A DNA stretch of 39,772 bases from Candidatus Rokuibacteriota bacterium (GCA_900299425.1 OMJU01000060.1:1-39772), one strand, 5' to 3'. Shown: positions 1-7,232, counted from the stretch's first letter. Notes: generated from the letters alone by a model not told the origin. A program made the numbers and translations.

Positions 1-358
1 GCTCGATACACCAGTCAAATTCTTCTTCGTTCATGCCTTTCCAAGCATACACGGCAGTGCCCGCCTCCGCTATCGCTGCGGCCGCCTGATCTTGCGTCGA
101 GAATATATTACAAGAGCTCCAGGTAACTTCCGCCCCAAGAGCCTGCAGTGTTTCAATCAGCACGGCGGTTTGAATAGTCATGTGCAGACAACCTGCAATG
201 CGGGCTCCAGCAAGCGGCTTGCTGTCGCCATATTCGGCGCGTAGTGCCATGAGTCCAGGCATCTCAGCTTCTGCCAATTCAATTTCTTTGCGTCCCCAAG
301 AAGCCAGTGACATGTCTTTCACTTTAAACGGTACGTAAGGCACTGTGTTTGTGGGCAT
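1..358 (-). CDS. ahcY: Adenosylhomocysteinase, N-terminal part (gene runs off the window)
   Basis: The minus strand from an ATG at 358 encodes the first ~119 residues of S-adenosylhomocysteine hydrolase, which cleaves S-adenosylhomocysteine to adenosine and homocysteine in the methyl cycle. Visible motifs are the N-terminal [29 protein letters not shown], the substrate-binding [16 protein letters not shown], and [16 protein letters not shown], all characteristic of this very conserved cytosolic enzyme. The remaining three quarters lie left of position 1. The gene diverges from the phosphopantetheinyl transferase gene. A Bacteroidota-type -7 box on this strand at 392-399 gives a short leader. 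Identification is very secure; only the C-terminus is unseen. Confidence 0.96.
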   Translation of the reverse strand, partial: MPTNTVPYVPFKVKDMSLASWGRKEIELAEAEMPGLMALRAEYGDSKPLAGARIAGCLHMTIQTAVLIETLQALGAEVTWSSCNIFSTQDQAAAAIAEAGTAVYAWKGMNEEEFDWCIE

Positions 359-363
359 ATTGT

Positions 364-371
364 TATATTTG
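364..371 (+). promoter_or_regulatory. Predicted -7 box for the phosphopantetheinyl transferase operon
   Basis: TATATTTG fits TAnnTTTG exactly and lies ~49 bases before the ATG at 420. No well-spaced -33 TTTG is visible; the nearest TTTG (348-351) is too close. If used, transcription starts near 378, which excludes the earlier in-frame GTG at 345 as the start codon. Confidence 0.4.
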
Positions 372-391
372 ATGGATTTGCAATTTGCCGA

Positions 392-420
392 CAAATGTAC
401 GGAACATTTTTTAGACTCAA
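392..420 (-). promoter_or_regulatory. Predicted ahcY promoter (TTG-N18-TACATTTG)
   Basis: Read on the minus strand, TTG (420-418) is followed after 18 bases by TACATTTG (399-392). This matches the Bacteroidota -33/-7 pattern (TTTG, then TAnnTTTG about 19-21 bases on). The ahcY start codon would be about 30 bases downstream. The -33 part overlaps the preferred start codon of the divergent phosphopantetheinyl transferase gene. Confidence 0.5.
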
Positions 421-1097
421 TGCCACTTTTAACAACGATTAGCCCATGGCCGCAGGCCCGTGTTTACCTCTGGGATATCACAGAATCGGAGCATGAATTA
501 TTGGCAATGGTGCACATGACCCAGCAGAGTCTTCAAAGGTTCGGGTCTATGAAAAGCCAGGTCCATCGCAACGGCTTTCTCAGTGTAAGGGCCCTACTCC
601 AAGCGGCTGATTTGTCAGATGACGATCTCTACTACGATAGCTTTGGTAAACCATTTTTACACTCTGGCCAGTATATATCCATAACGCATTCTCATACCCG
701 TTCAGCGATTATTGTGGCCCCCTATCCCGTGGGGATTGATATTGAATTACGACGCCCAAAGATTTTGCGAATCGCTCATAAGTTTTGTCCAGGAATCTCT
801 GCAGAGTTAGAACAATTAGTACCCGAATCGGTCGATCAATACACTTATTTCTGGACGGCCAAAGAGAGTATCTATAAAATGGCCTCTATGCCTGGTCTGG
901 GTTTTCTCAATGACATTGCTCTTAGTGAATGGAACCAAGACCAAGATTTTACTGCAGTCATACCGAAAGAAATGGATGGCTGTATCAAAGCCAAAGGTAA
1001 AATCACTAAGGGTACAGGGCGTAAATTTCTATTCAAAGGATTTATTGCAGACCAGTATGTCTGCGGAATGACCAAAGATGCTTGGGCCAATGATTGA
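420..1097 (+). CDS. 4'-phosphopantetheinyl transferase superfamily protein
   Basis: A Sfp-type enzyme that would transfer phosphopantetheine from CoA to the serine of acyl or peptidyl carrier proteins. From the ATG at 420 it is 225 residues, usual for the family. GIDIE (residues 105-109) and WTAKES (145-150) supply the Mg2+ and CoA-binding acidic residues; SITHSH (87-92) is the upstream conserved block. An in-frame GTG at 345 would add 25 residues, but these overlap the ahcY start and the predicted promoter and resemble no family N-terminus, so 420 is preferred. It is the first gene of a tight run with GGGP synthase, overlapping it by 8-20 bases. The target carrier protein cannot be told from sequence. 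Confidence 0.88.
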   Translation: MPLLTTISPWPQARVYLWDITESEHELLAMVHMTQQSLQRFGSMKSQVHRNGFLSVRALLQAADLSDDDLYYDSFGKPFLHSGQYISITHSHTRSAIIVAPYPVGIDIELRRPKILRIAHKFCPGISAELEQLVPESVDQYTYFWTAKESIYKMASMPGLGFLNDIALSEWNQDQDFTAVIPKEMDGCIKAKGKITKGTGRKFLFKGFIADQYVCGMTKDAWAND

Positions 1098-1830
1098 AAT
1101 CGATAAAAATGGGAGCGAATGGAGTCCTTTGGAACTTTGGATCGAAAACATTAAAAAGGGTCAAAAGCAATTTGCGGTGCTCGTGGATCCAGATAAATGT
1201 ACCAAAGAAATGGTTCCGAAATTAATGAAGTATTTACCCCAGCAAGCCACCCATATTTTTGTAGGCGGAAGTACCGTAGCACCGGGGAAGACGCATCAAC
1301 TCATATGCGCCATAAAACAGCACGGTGCTTTGCCTGTTTGGATATTTCCTGGTGATGCTGAGCAAATCAGTTCAGAGGCGGATGCCCTTTTGTTTTTATC
1401 TTTAATCTCGGGGAACAATCCTAAGTATTTAATCGGTCAGCAAACTCGGGCTGCAGCTCAGCTCCGAACAATGGACCTACACACCATATCTACTGCATAT
1501 CTACTTATCGATGGAGGCGCCCAAAGCGCCGAAGCACGCGTCACTGGGACTCAGCCTTTGCCCTCTGAAGACCTTGAAATGATTTTAAATCGCACCATGG
1601 CCGCTTACCATATGGGTGTCAAAGCCATTTACTTAGAGGCAGGGAGTGGGGCTAAATATCCAGTTGCGCCCGTAATTATTCAGCGCATAAAGACCGCCAC
1701 TGGGTTGCCTTTGATTGTCGGAGGAGGACTGCGCCAAGAAGCACAAATACAGACTGCTTGGGACGCTGGTGCGGATATGGTTGTGGTCGGCACGGCAATA
1801 GAGGAAGTAATATCATCAATGGAATCATGA
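1078..1830 (+). CDS. Geranylgeranylglyceryl phosphate synthase family protein (GGGPS/PcrB-like)
   Basis: A TIM-barrel prenyltransferase that joins a polyprenyl diphosphate to sn-glycerol-1-phosphate, the first committed step of archaeal-type ether lipids. LVDPDK (35-40) carries the Mg2+-binding aspartate; VGGSTV (62-67), YLEAGSG (185-191), VGGGLR (214-219) and GTAIE (238-242) form the phosphate-binding loops. The length of 250 residues suits the bacterial/archaeal group II enzymes. The ATG at 1078 overlaps the previous gene by 20 bases; a second ATG at 1090 gives 246 residues and is equally possible. Prenyl chain length and physiological product cannot be read from the sequence. Family assignment is strong; biological role in bacteria is open. 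Confidence 0.9.
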   Translation: MLGPMIEIDKNGSEWSPLELWIENIKKGQKQFAVLVDPDKCTKEMVPKLMKYLPQQATHIFVGGSTVAPGKTHQLICAIKQHGALPVWIFPGDAEQISSEADALLFLSLISGNNPKYLIGQQTRAAAQLRTMDLHTISTAYLLIDGGAQSAEARVTGTQPLPSEDLEMILNRTMAAYHMGVKAIYLEAGSGAKYPVAPVIIQRIKTATGLPLIVGGGLRQEAQIQTAWDAGADMVVVGTAIEEVISSMES

Positions 1831-1834
1831 CCTG

Positions 1835-2455
1835 ATGGAAACACTTATTGAGTTTATTATCGGTCCGTACAAAACGGCAGCAGTCTCCCAAATAGCCATT
1901 GAGGCCATTGCCTTTATCTGTGGAATACTCAGTGTATGGTACGCCAAAAAAGCCAATATTCTGGTTTATCCAACGGGACTCATCGGGACGGCACTCACTG
2001 TGTATTTGTTGTATCAGGCCCAGTATTTTGGGGACATGATGATGAATGTCTATTATAGTCTCATGAGTGTATTTGGATGGTATCAATGGACGCGTTTAAA
2101 AGGGGAACAACCCAAATACGAAATAAGTGTCACTAATTTTAAAGAGCGCTCTGCGGGGTTCGCCTTTTTTTTAATCACTGTTGGGGTCACCTATGGAGTT
2201 TATCAAGCTTTTGATTACGACATGCAGTGGTTCAGCTATGTAGATATGGTTACCTCTGGGATATTTTTCACAGCCATGTGGTATATGGCCAATAAAAAAA
2301 TTGAAAACTGGACCCTTTGGATAATCGGCGATGTGATTACTGTACCCCTTTATGCCTACCGTGGCATGGGTATGCTTTCGTTGCAATACCTTATCTTTAC
2401 CGTACTGGCTATTCAAGGTTTGCTGGCTTGGCGCAAATCTTTAAAGGCCCAATAA
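1835..2455 (+). CDS. PnuC-family vitamin permease (nicotinamide riboside or thiamine)
   Basis: A 206-residue inner-membrane protein with about seven hydrophobic segments and PnuC hallmarks: GILSVWYAKKANILVYPTG near residues 30-48, and the late block KKIENWTLWIIGDVITVPLY near 152-171. PnuC transporters take up nicotinamide riboside by facilitated diffusion and trapping through a kinase; the closely related PnuT takes up thiamine. The neighbour downstream resembles the NadR riboside-kinase domain (favouring nicotinamide riboside), but a TPP riboswitch and TonB receptor follow in the same direction (favouring thiamine). The gene starts 4 bases after the GGGPS stop, so it is probably co-transcribed. 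Substrate deliberately left open. Confidence 0.87.
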   Translation: METLIEFIIGPYKTAAVSQIAIEAIAFICGILSVWYAKKANILVYPTGLIGTALTVYLLYQAQYFGDMMMNVYYSLMSVFGWYQWTRLKGEQPKYEISVTNFKERSAGFAFFLITVGVTYGVYQAFDYDMQWFSYVDMVTSGIFFTAMWYMANKKIENWTLWIIGDVITVPLYAYRGMGMLSLQYLIFTVLAIQGLLAWRKSLKAQ

Positions 2456-2533
2456 TTGCCTCAAAATCATTGCATTATCGCCTTATAACACTGTCTTATC
2501 GTCCCTACTGATCAAATAGTTCCCCCTCAAATT

Positions 2534-3163
2534 GTGCTTTTTGGCCCCGAGTGCAGCGGTAAATCTACCTTGGCATCAGCGCTGGTTGCGCATTATGACG
2601 GGATTTTGGTTTCAGAGTATTTAAGGTCCTACGCACAAGATATTTGGGACACCCAAAAGCGTACGGTTTCTCGCCAAGACATCACCCATTTAATCCATGG
2701 TCAATTTAAAGCACAGCAGCAGGCTTTAGCAAAAGCCGCGACTAAGGCCAAAGGCAGCGCTGGAACAAAAGCCATTGAGCAAACCCGAGAAAATACAGAG
2801 CAGGAATCTGCAAATCACACGTCACCAGCGCTTTGTCCTATATTTTTAGATACCAATATAGAGCAACTCGAAGTTTATTTCACCCATTATTTCGGGCCGA
2901 ATTGGGGCCAAATCCCCATGCATATGCGTCGACCAAAGGGTCAAGTATTGTATTTGCTAACCCGGCCTGATATTCCTTGGGAGGCGGATGACTTGCGGGA
3001 TCAACCCTTGTCTCGCGATACCTTATTCAGTATCTTTAGAACCTATTTAGATCAAAAGGGCGCCCGTTATGTTGTTATCTCCGGAGCACAGCAGGAGCGT
3101 ATAAATCAAGCCTGTCAATTCATCAATAAAACCTGGCCAAATCTCTATGTTCGACAATCGTGA
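2534..3163 (+). CDS. NadR-like AAA ATPase / riboside kinase, start uncertain
   Basis: A P-loop protein of the NadR ribosylnicotinamide-kinase type (AAA_28). Walker A is GPECSGKST (4-12) and the following SEYLRSYAQ resembles the NadR 'EYGREYV' block. FLDTN (104-108) is the Walker-B-like strand. It would phosphorylate the vitamin imported by the adjacent PnuC. Two oddities. The GTG at 2534 leaves only three residues before the P-loop, while the frame is open back to a TAA at 2486 with plausible strand residues (...QIVLFGP), so the true start may be a non-standard codon upstream. Residues ~65-100 are a polar Ala/Lys/Thr/Glu-rich insert not expected in the family. The DUF4301 gene overlaps its end by 17 bases. 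Confidence 0.75.
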   Translation: MLFGPECSGKSTLASALVAHYDGILVSEYLRSYAQDIWDTQKRTVSRQDITHLIHGQFKAQQQALAKAATKAKGSAGTKAIEQTRENTEQESANHTSPALCPIFLDTNIEQLEVYFTHYFGPNWGQIPMHMRRPKGQVLYLLTRPDIPWEADDLRDQPLSRDTLFSIFRTYLDQKGARYVVISGAQQERINQACQFINKTWPNLYVRQS

Positions 3164-4673
3164 TTTAGCAGATATCCAAGATTTAGGTTTAGACCAGGGG
3201 GATGTTTTAAAACAAATCCAGGTATTTGAGCGCGGTATTCCCTCGCTAGATGTGTTACGCCCTGCCACCATAGGTGATGGAATAATCGATTTTGATCACG
3301 ATCAATGGCGCTCTTGGGCCAAATCATTCGAACAGAAAGCCAAAACTTTGGAAGTCGTAAAATTTGTCCCTGCTTCGGGAGCTGCTACGCGGATGTTTGG
3401 TTTCCTCTTTGATTTTTTAAATTCATTTGATCCCGACAAGGATCGGCTCAATGAGTATTTATCTGAACCGGGGCGTGAAGCGATTGCTAAGTTTTATGCA
3501 AACGTCAATGAGTTTCCTTTTATACAGTTGATTCGGCAGCAGATCCGAAAACTCTATCCTGAGTATAAAACCTGGACTAAAGAAAAGCGATTTGTTACTT
3601 TGGTTTCTGTTTTAGTTCAAGAACCCGGTCTTAATTATAAGCACATACCCAAAGGGCTCATCCCCTTTCATCGCTATAAAAAATTCTTACGCACTGCTTT
3701 TGAAGAGCAACTCTATGAAGGCGCTTTTTACGCTGGAGTGCAAGACGAAATTTATACGCATTTTACATTTTCTCCGGAACATTTAGAAGGGTTTAAACAT
3801 GAGTTTGCTATGGTGCAATCGCGTTTGGAGCGTCAAACGAAAAAGAAATTTCACATCTCTTATTCCTTTCAAAAGGAGCGCACTAAGACTATAGCCGTCG
3901 ATGGGAACAACAAACCCTTTCGCGATGATCAGGGTCGTCTGGTCTTTCGCCCATCCGGACATGGCGCTTTGCTTGAAAACTTAAACGAGTTAAACGCCGA
4001 TGTGGTATTTATTAAAAACATCGACAATGTGATGGCCCAAGAAGAGGTTGCTGAGATGGCTCTTTATAAAAAAGGCCTTGCGGGTATTTTACTCGACTTC
4101 CAGACCAAAGTACACGGTTATTTAGAGACTTTGTCGACCAAACCTCTGGATATTTCTATGGATGAGGTCAATGCTTTTTTATGGAAGAGTTTGGGTGTGC
4201 GGGTTTTGCCAAAGACCCCCGAAGAAGCCTATAAATTGCTTTATCGTCCGATTAGGGTCTGTGGTGTTGTCGCCAATACAGGCGCACCGGGCGGAGGTCC
4301 ATTTTGGATTCAAGATGGGCCGCAGGACGTCACGCTACAAATCCTAGAGGGGGCACAGTTTGATAAAGAGAACAAAAGACACATGGATGTGTTTGCTCAG
4401 GCAACGCATTTTAATCCTGTAGATTTGGTTTGTGGATTAAGAGATCATCGCGGCATAGCTTACGATTTGATGCAATTTCGTGATGAAGAGATGAGCTTTA
4501 TCGCTCGAAAAAATCACCAGGGTCAGCCCCTGAAAGCTCTTGAACTACCGGGCTTATGGAACGGGGCTATGGCCAAATGGCATACTGTTTTTGTTGCAGT
4601 ACCCTTAGAGACCTTTAATCCTGTGAAAACAGTGAACGATCTGCTCAATAAGGCCCATAGACCTCTTATATAA
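3147..4673 (+). CDS. DUF4301 family protein, possibly nucleotidyltransferase-like
   Basis: A 508-residue soluble protein matching the Bacteroidota family DUF4301, whose function is unknown to me. Motifs resemble a sugar-1-phosphate nucleotidyltransferase: FVPASGAATRM (73-83) is like the nucleotide-binding GGxGTRM loop, HIPKGLIPFHRY (166-177) is like the KxLLP block, and RPSGHGALLENL (268-279) with FIKNIDN (288-294) resembles the PxGHGD and acidic metal-binding region of UDP-sugar pyrophosphorylases. This is inference from motif order, not an established assignment. No signal peptide or membrane segment is seen. The ATG at 3147 overlaps the NadR-like gene, and the gene ends ~100 bases before the promoter of the riboswitch-controlled receptor. 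Confidence 0.82.
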   Translation: MFDNRDLADIQDLGLDQGDVLKQIQVFERGIPSLDVLRPATIGDGIIDFDHDQWRSWAKSFEQKAKTLEVVKFVPASGAATRMFGFLFDFLNSFDPDKDRLNEYLSEPGREAIAKFYANVNEFPFIQLIRQQIRKLYPEYKTWTKEKRFVTLVSVLVQEPGLNYKHIPKGLIPFHRYKKFLRTAFEEQLYEGAFYAGVQDEIYTHFTFSPEHLEGFKHEFAMVQSRLERQTKKKFHISYSFQKERTKTIAVDGNNKPFRDDQGRLVFRPSGHGALLENLNELNADVVFIKNIDNVMAQEEVAEMALYKKGLAGILLDFQTKVHGYLETLSTKPLDISMDEVNAFLWKSLGVRVLPKTPEEAYKLLYRPIRVCGVVANTGAPGGGPFWIQDGPQDVTLQILEGAQFDKENKRHMDVFAQATHFNPVDLVCGLRDHRGIAYDLMQFRDEEMSFIARKNHQGQPLKALELPGLWNGAMAKWHTVFVAVPLETFNPVKTVNDLLNKAHRPLI

Positions 4674-4742
4674 TCAAGGAAACATTTAGTGTCTCTGGTT
4701 CAGACGCATTAATTTCTGCACATTAATTTATGCGCATGAATC

Positions 4743-4774
4743 TTTTGTGACTTGAGTCACTTTAGTTAATTTTG
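4743..4774 (+). promoter_or_regulatory. Predicted promoter of the riboswitch-receptor transcript, with palindrome in the spacer
   Basis: TTTTG (4743-4747) is followed after 19 bases by TAATTTTG (4767-4774), an excellent Bacteroidota -33/-7 promoter. Transcription would start near 4781, immediately before the TPP aptamer. The spacer contains the inverted repeat GTGACTTGAGTCAC (4747-4760; 6-bp arms, 2-base centre), which sits where a repressor could block polymerase. In the 300 bases between DUF4301 and the receptor I see nothing else besides this, the riboswitch and two hairpins. Confidence 0.6.
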
Positions 4775-4782
4775 TCCATCAT

Positions 4783-4876
4783 CTCAAAGGGGTGCTGGGC
4801 TTATACTAACAAAAAGAAAAGTCCGGCTGAGATTATACCCATAGAACCTCGAACAGGTAATGCTGTTTAGGAAATA
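4783..4876 (+). ncRNA. TPP riboswitch (THI element)
   Basis: Aptamer landmarks occur in the right order: AAGGGGTGC (4787-4795), a variable P3 arm, the invariant GGCTGAGAT, ATACCC, GAACCTCGAACAGGTAATGCTG, and the closing TTTAGGAAAT. These correspond to the GGGGUGC, CUGAGA, ACCC and GAACCUGAUC-GGUAAUxC elements of the Rfam TPP class. The switch senses thiamine diphosphate and normally reduces expression when thiamine is plentiful. It lies ~100 bases upstream of the TonB receptor start, on the same strand. Confidence 0.93.
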
Positions 4877-4878
4877 AA

Positions 4879-4896
4879 CCAGAGTTTTTTCTCTGG
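4879..4896 (+). other. Hairpin CCAGAG-T6-CTCTGG after the aptamer
   Basis: A perfect 6-bp stem closes a loop of six T, directly after the aptamer. No T-run follows, so it is not a standard intrinsic terminator. A second short stem, GTTTA (4865-4869) with TAAAC (4875-4879), shares bases with both the aptamer end and this hairpin, so these could be mutually exclusive folds within the switch. Confidence 0.45.
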
Positions 4897-4954
4897 AAGC
4901 AAAGTCGTTAATGCGACAAAATCAATTATTAACCACAGAATAATGACCCCTTTT

Positions 4955-4975
4955 ATTCGTAAATCGTTTACGAAT
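4955..4975 (+). promoter_or_regulatory. Start-codon hairpin of the TonB receptor (candidate riboswitch expression platform)
   Basis: ATTCGTAAA (4955-4963), loop TCG, TTTACGAAT (4967-4975) is a perfect 9-bp stem. The A and T of the receptor's ATG (4974-4976) are the last two paired bases. Because Bacteroidota largely do without Shine-Dalgarno pairing, hiding the start region in a hairpin is a plausible way for the upstream TPP aptamer to control translation. The structure is seen directly; the regulatory role is inferred. Confidence 0.6.
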
Positions 4976-7232
4976 GAAACCTTTATTTTTAATTTTTGCC
5001 GTTGGGAGTCTCTGCGGCAGTTTATCGGCTCAAGAACCGCAATCTGAAGTGCCACAATCCAGCAACTCAACGCAAGACTCAACCCAGGTACAAACTTTAA
5101 GTGAAGTTTTACTCAAGGCCACTAAGGCCAAAGTACAGGACCCCATCACCCAAACTAATCTTAAGGCTCAGGACTTAGCACCTTTGAATTTGGGGCAAGA
5201 CTTACCTTATTTAATCCAAAATTTGCCCGGTGTCGTGGCCACTAGTGATGCTGGTGCCGGTGTGGGGTATACTGGTCTGCGTGTAAGAGGTAGTGATGCA
5301 ACCCGCGTGAATGTGAGTATCAATGGTATCCCTTATAATGATGCCGAAAGTCAAGGTGTTTTTTGGGTTAATTTACCTGATTTGGGTTCCTCGGTGGAGG
5401 ACTTACAGCTGCAACGCGGAGTAGGAAGCACTGCTTTTGGTCCGGGCGCTTTTGGAGCCAGTTTAAACCTATCTACCTATAAAGCACAACAAGAACCCAG
5501 CCTTCAAATTCAAAGTAGCGGCGGCTCGTTTAACACCCAAAGGCATAATTTGAAATTTGCTTCGGGTCCTTTGGCCGATGGATTTTCATTTTCAGGACGT
5601 CTCTCAAAAATCGATAGTGACGGATATATTGAGCGCGCCTCTAGTGATTTGGCGGCGTATTGGCTTCAAGGGGATTACGCCTCTGAGCGCACTAAAATCA
5701 GTCTCATTGGATTTGGCGGTAGGGAGGTGACCTATCAGTCATGGTATGGGATTGATCAGGCCACTTTGGATCAGAACCGTCGCTATAATCCTGCGGGGGC
5801 GCAATTTGACGACCAGGGCAATCTCGAGGGCTTTTACGATCAACAGGTGGATAATTACAAGCAAGACCATGTCCAATTACTTTGGAGCCAAGACCTTTCG
5901 CCGCAATGGGACAGTCAAGTGAGTTTGAACTACACACATGGCCGTGGTTTCTTTGAAGAGTACATTGATTCATGGTACAGTCAGTCAGTGCTCTTTAGCA
6001 GTGATGCAGATTTGGCCACTTATGGTCTAGATCCCGTGGTGGTAGACGGCCAAAATGTAACGGCGACCGACTTGATGCGCCGCCGCTGGTTGAACAACAA
6101 CTTTTATGCTTTCAATACCCACTTAACTTACAAGGCTTCTGATTTAGAGTGGACCTCTGGGGTATATACCAGTTATTATGGAGGGGATCATTTTGGTGAA
6201 TTAATTTGGGCGCGCTACGCCCCAGAGGCTAATCCCCGACAGCGCTATTATTCTGGCAATGGGGACAAAAATGAGACAAGCGTGTTCTCAAAGGTGAACT
6301 GGAGTTTAGATGCGGATTGGTCTATTTATGCTGATTTGCAACAGCGTTGGATCAGTTACCGCACCTCTGGAATTACCGCGGATTTAGTGCCCTTAAATGT
6401 GCGTGAGGCCTATGGATTTTTCAATCCTAAGTTTGGGGTCACCAGAAATTTTGGCAAAGGCCAACTCCTGTATGCTTCTTTCGGGCGGTCTCATCGAGAG
6501 CCCAGACGCAGTGACTTTGAGCAAGGTGTATTCACCCCCGAACGACTTGATGATATTGAATTGGGTTGGCGCGCCCAAGGGAGCACGGCAAAAGGTCAAA
6601 GGTATAAATACAGCCTAGTGGGCTATTATATGAATTATCAAGATCAACTCGTACTGACAGGAGCGATAGATAACAGTGGGGCTCCAATTCGCGCCACTAG
6701 CGGAAGAAGTTATCGCGCCGGTCTTGAGCTAGAGGGCTCTTGGCAATTCACAAAACAATGGTCTTTGCAGTCGGCACTGGCCCTAAGCCAAAACAAAAAT
6801 CTAGATTTTGTGAGTTCAATTGATGGGGTATTGCAAAATTTGGGCACGACGGATATTTCATTTGCGCCCAGTATAATCACTAGTGCAAGCGTGGTTTACA
6901 CCCCATTTGAGGGCGCGCGTTTTGCCTGGACTACGCGCCATGTTGGGGACCAGTTTATGAGCAATACGCAGAGCCCAGTTTCTCTTTTACCGGCCTATAC
7001 AGTGCATGATTTCACGGCTTCGTATGCTTGGCCAAATCCTGTGATTGGCAAAACAATGTCATTTGAAATTTTAGCCAATAACCTATTCAGCTCAGCCTTC
7101 AGCAGTAATGGCTATTACTATACATATGACGATGATTTTTCTGTGCCTGGGACCATAACAACCATAGAGGGTACGGGGTATTATCCGCAAGCCCTTTTGA
7201 ATATACTGGCGGGAATCACCCTTGGGTTTTAA
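4974..7232 (+). CDS. TonB-dependent outer-membrane receptor, probably for thiamine
   Basis: A 752-residue outer-membrane beta-barrel transporter. A signal peptide spans ~1-19 (cleavage after SLSA). The plug domain (~40-155) contains LRVRGSDATRVNVSINGIP, NDAESQGVFWVNLPDLGSSV and LQRGVGSTAFGPGAFGASLNL, and the rest is barrel strands ending in the typical terminal Phe (ITLGF). It lacks the N-terminal carboxypeptidase-regulatory-like domain of SusC-type receptors. Control by a TPP riboswitch makes thiamine or a derivative the likely substrate, as in known Bacteroidota OMP-PnuT thiamine systems. The start at 4974 is the first in-frame ATG after a stop at 4944 and gives a clean signal peptide. It overlaps the convergent lipoprotein gene by 4 bases. 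Confidence 0.92.
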   Translation: MKPLFLIFAVGSLCGSLSAQEPQSEVPQSSNSTQDSTQVQTLSEVLLKATKAKVQDPITQTNLKAQDLAPLNLGQDLPYLIQNLPGVVATSDAGAGVGYTGLRVRGSDATRVNVSINGIPYNDAESQGVFWVNLPDLGSSVEDLQLQRGVGSTAFGPGAFGASLNLSTYKAQQEPSLQIQSSGGSFNTQRHNLKFASGPLADGFSFSGRLSKIDSDGYIERASSDLAAYWLQGDYASERTKISLIGFGGREVTYQSWYGIDQATLDQNRRYNPAGAQFDDQGNLEGFYDQQVDNYKQDHVQLLWSQDLSPQWDSQVSLNYTHGRGFFEEYIDSWYSQSVLFSSDADLATYGLDPVVVDGQNVTATDLMRRRWLNNNFYAFNTHLTYKASDLEWTSGVYTSYYGGDHFGELIWARYAPEANPRQRYYSGNGDKNETSVFSKVNWSLDADWSIYADLQQRWISYRTSGITADLVPLNVREAYGFFNPKFGVTRNFGKGQLLYASFGRSHREPRRSDFEQGVFTPERLDDIELGWRAQGSTAKGQRYKYSLVGYYMNYQDQLVLTGAIDNSGAPIRATSGRSYRAGLELEGSWQFTKQWSLQSALALSQNKNLDFVSSIDGVLQNLGTTDISFAPSIITSASVVYTPFEGARFAWTTRHVGDQFMSNTQSPVSLLPAYTVHDFTASYAWPNPVIGKTMSFEILANNLFSSAFSSNGYYYTYDDDFSVPGTITTIEGTGYYPQALLNILAGITLGF

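Noticed and set aside
345-419. Extended N-terminus of the phosphopantetheinyl transferase from GTG 345
   Set aside because: It overlaps the ahcY start and a -7 box, and its residues do not look like the family's N-terminus.
1676-2086. Long open frame on the minus strand under GGGPS and pnuC
   Set aside because: It lies opposite two clearly real genes and encodes no recognisable motif; it is a shadow frame.
2456-2533. A frameshifted or lost extra gene between pnuC and the NadR-like gene
   Set aside because: The 78 bases contain stops in the relevant frame and no recognisable peptide beyond the probable NadR N-terminus.
4879-4896. CCAGAG-T6-CTCTGG hairpin as an intrinsic terminator of the TPP riboswitch
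   Set aside because: The T-run is in the loop, not after the stem, so it lacks the release signal.
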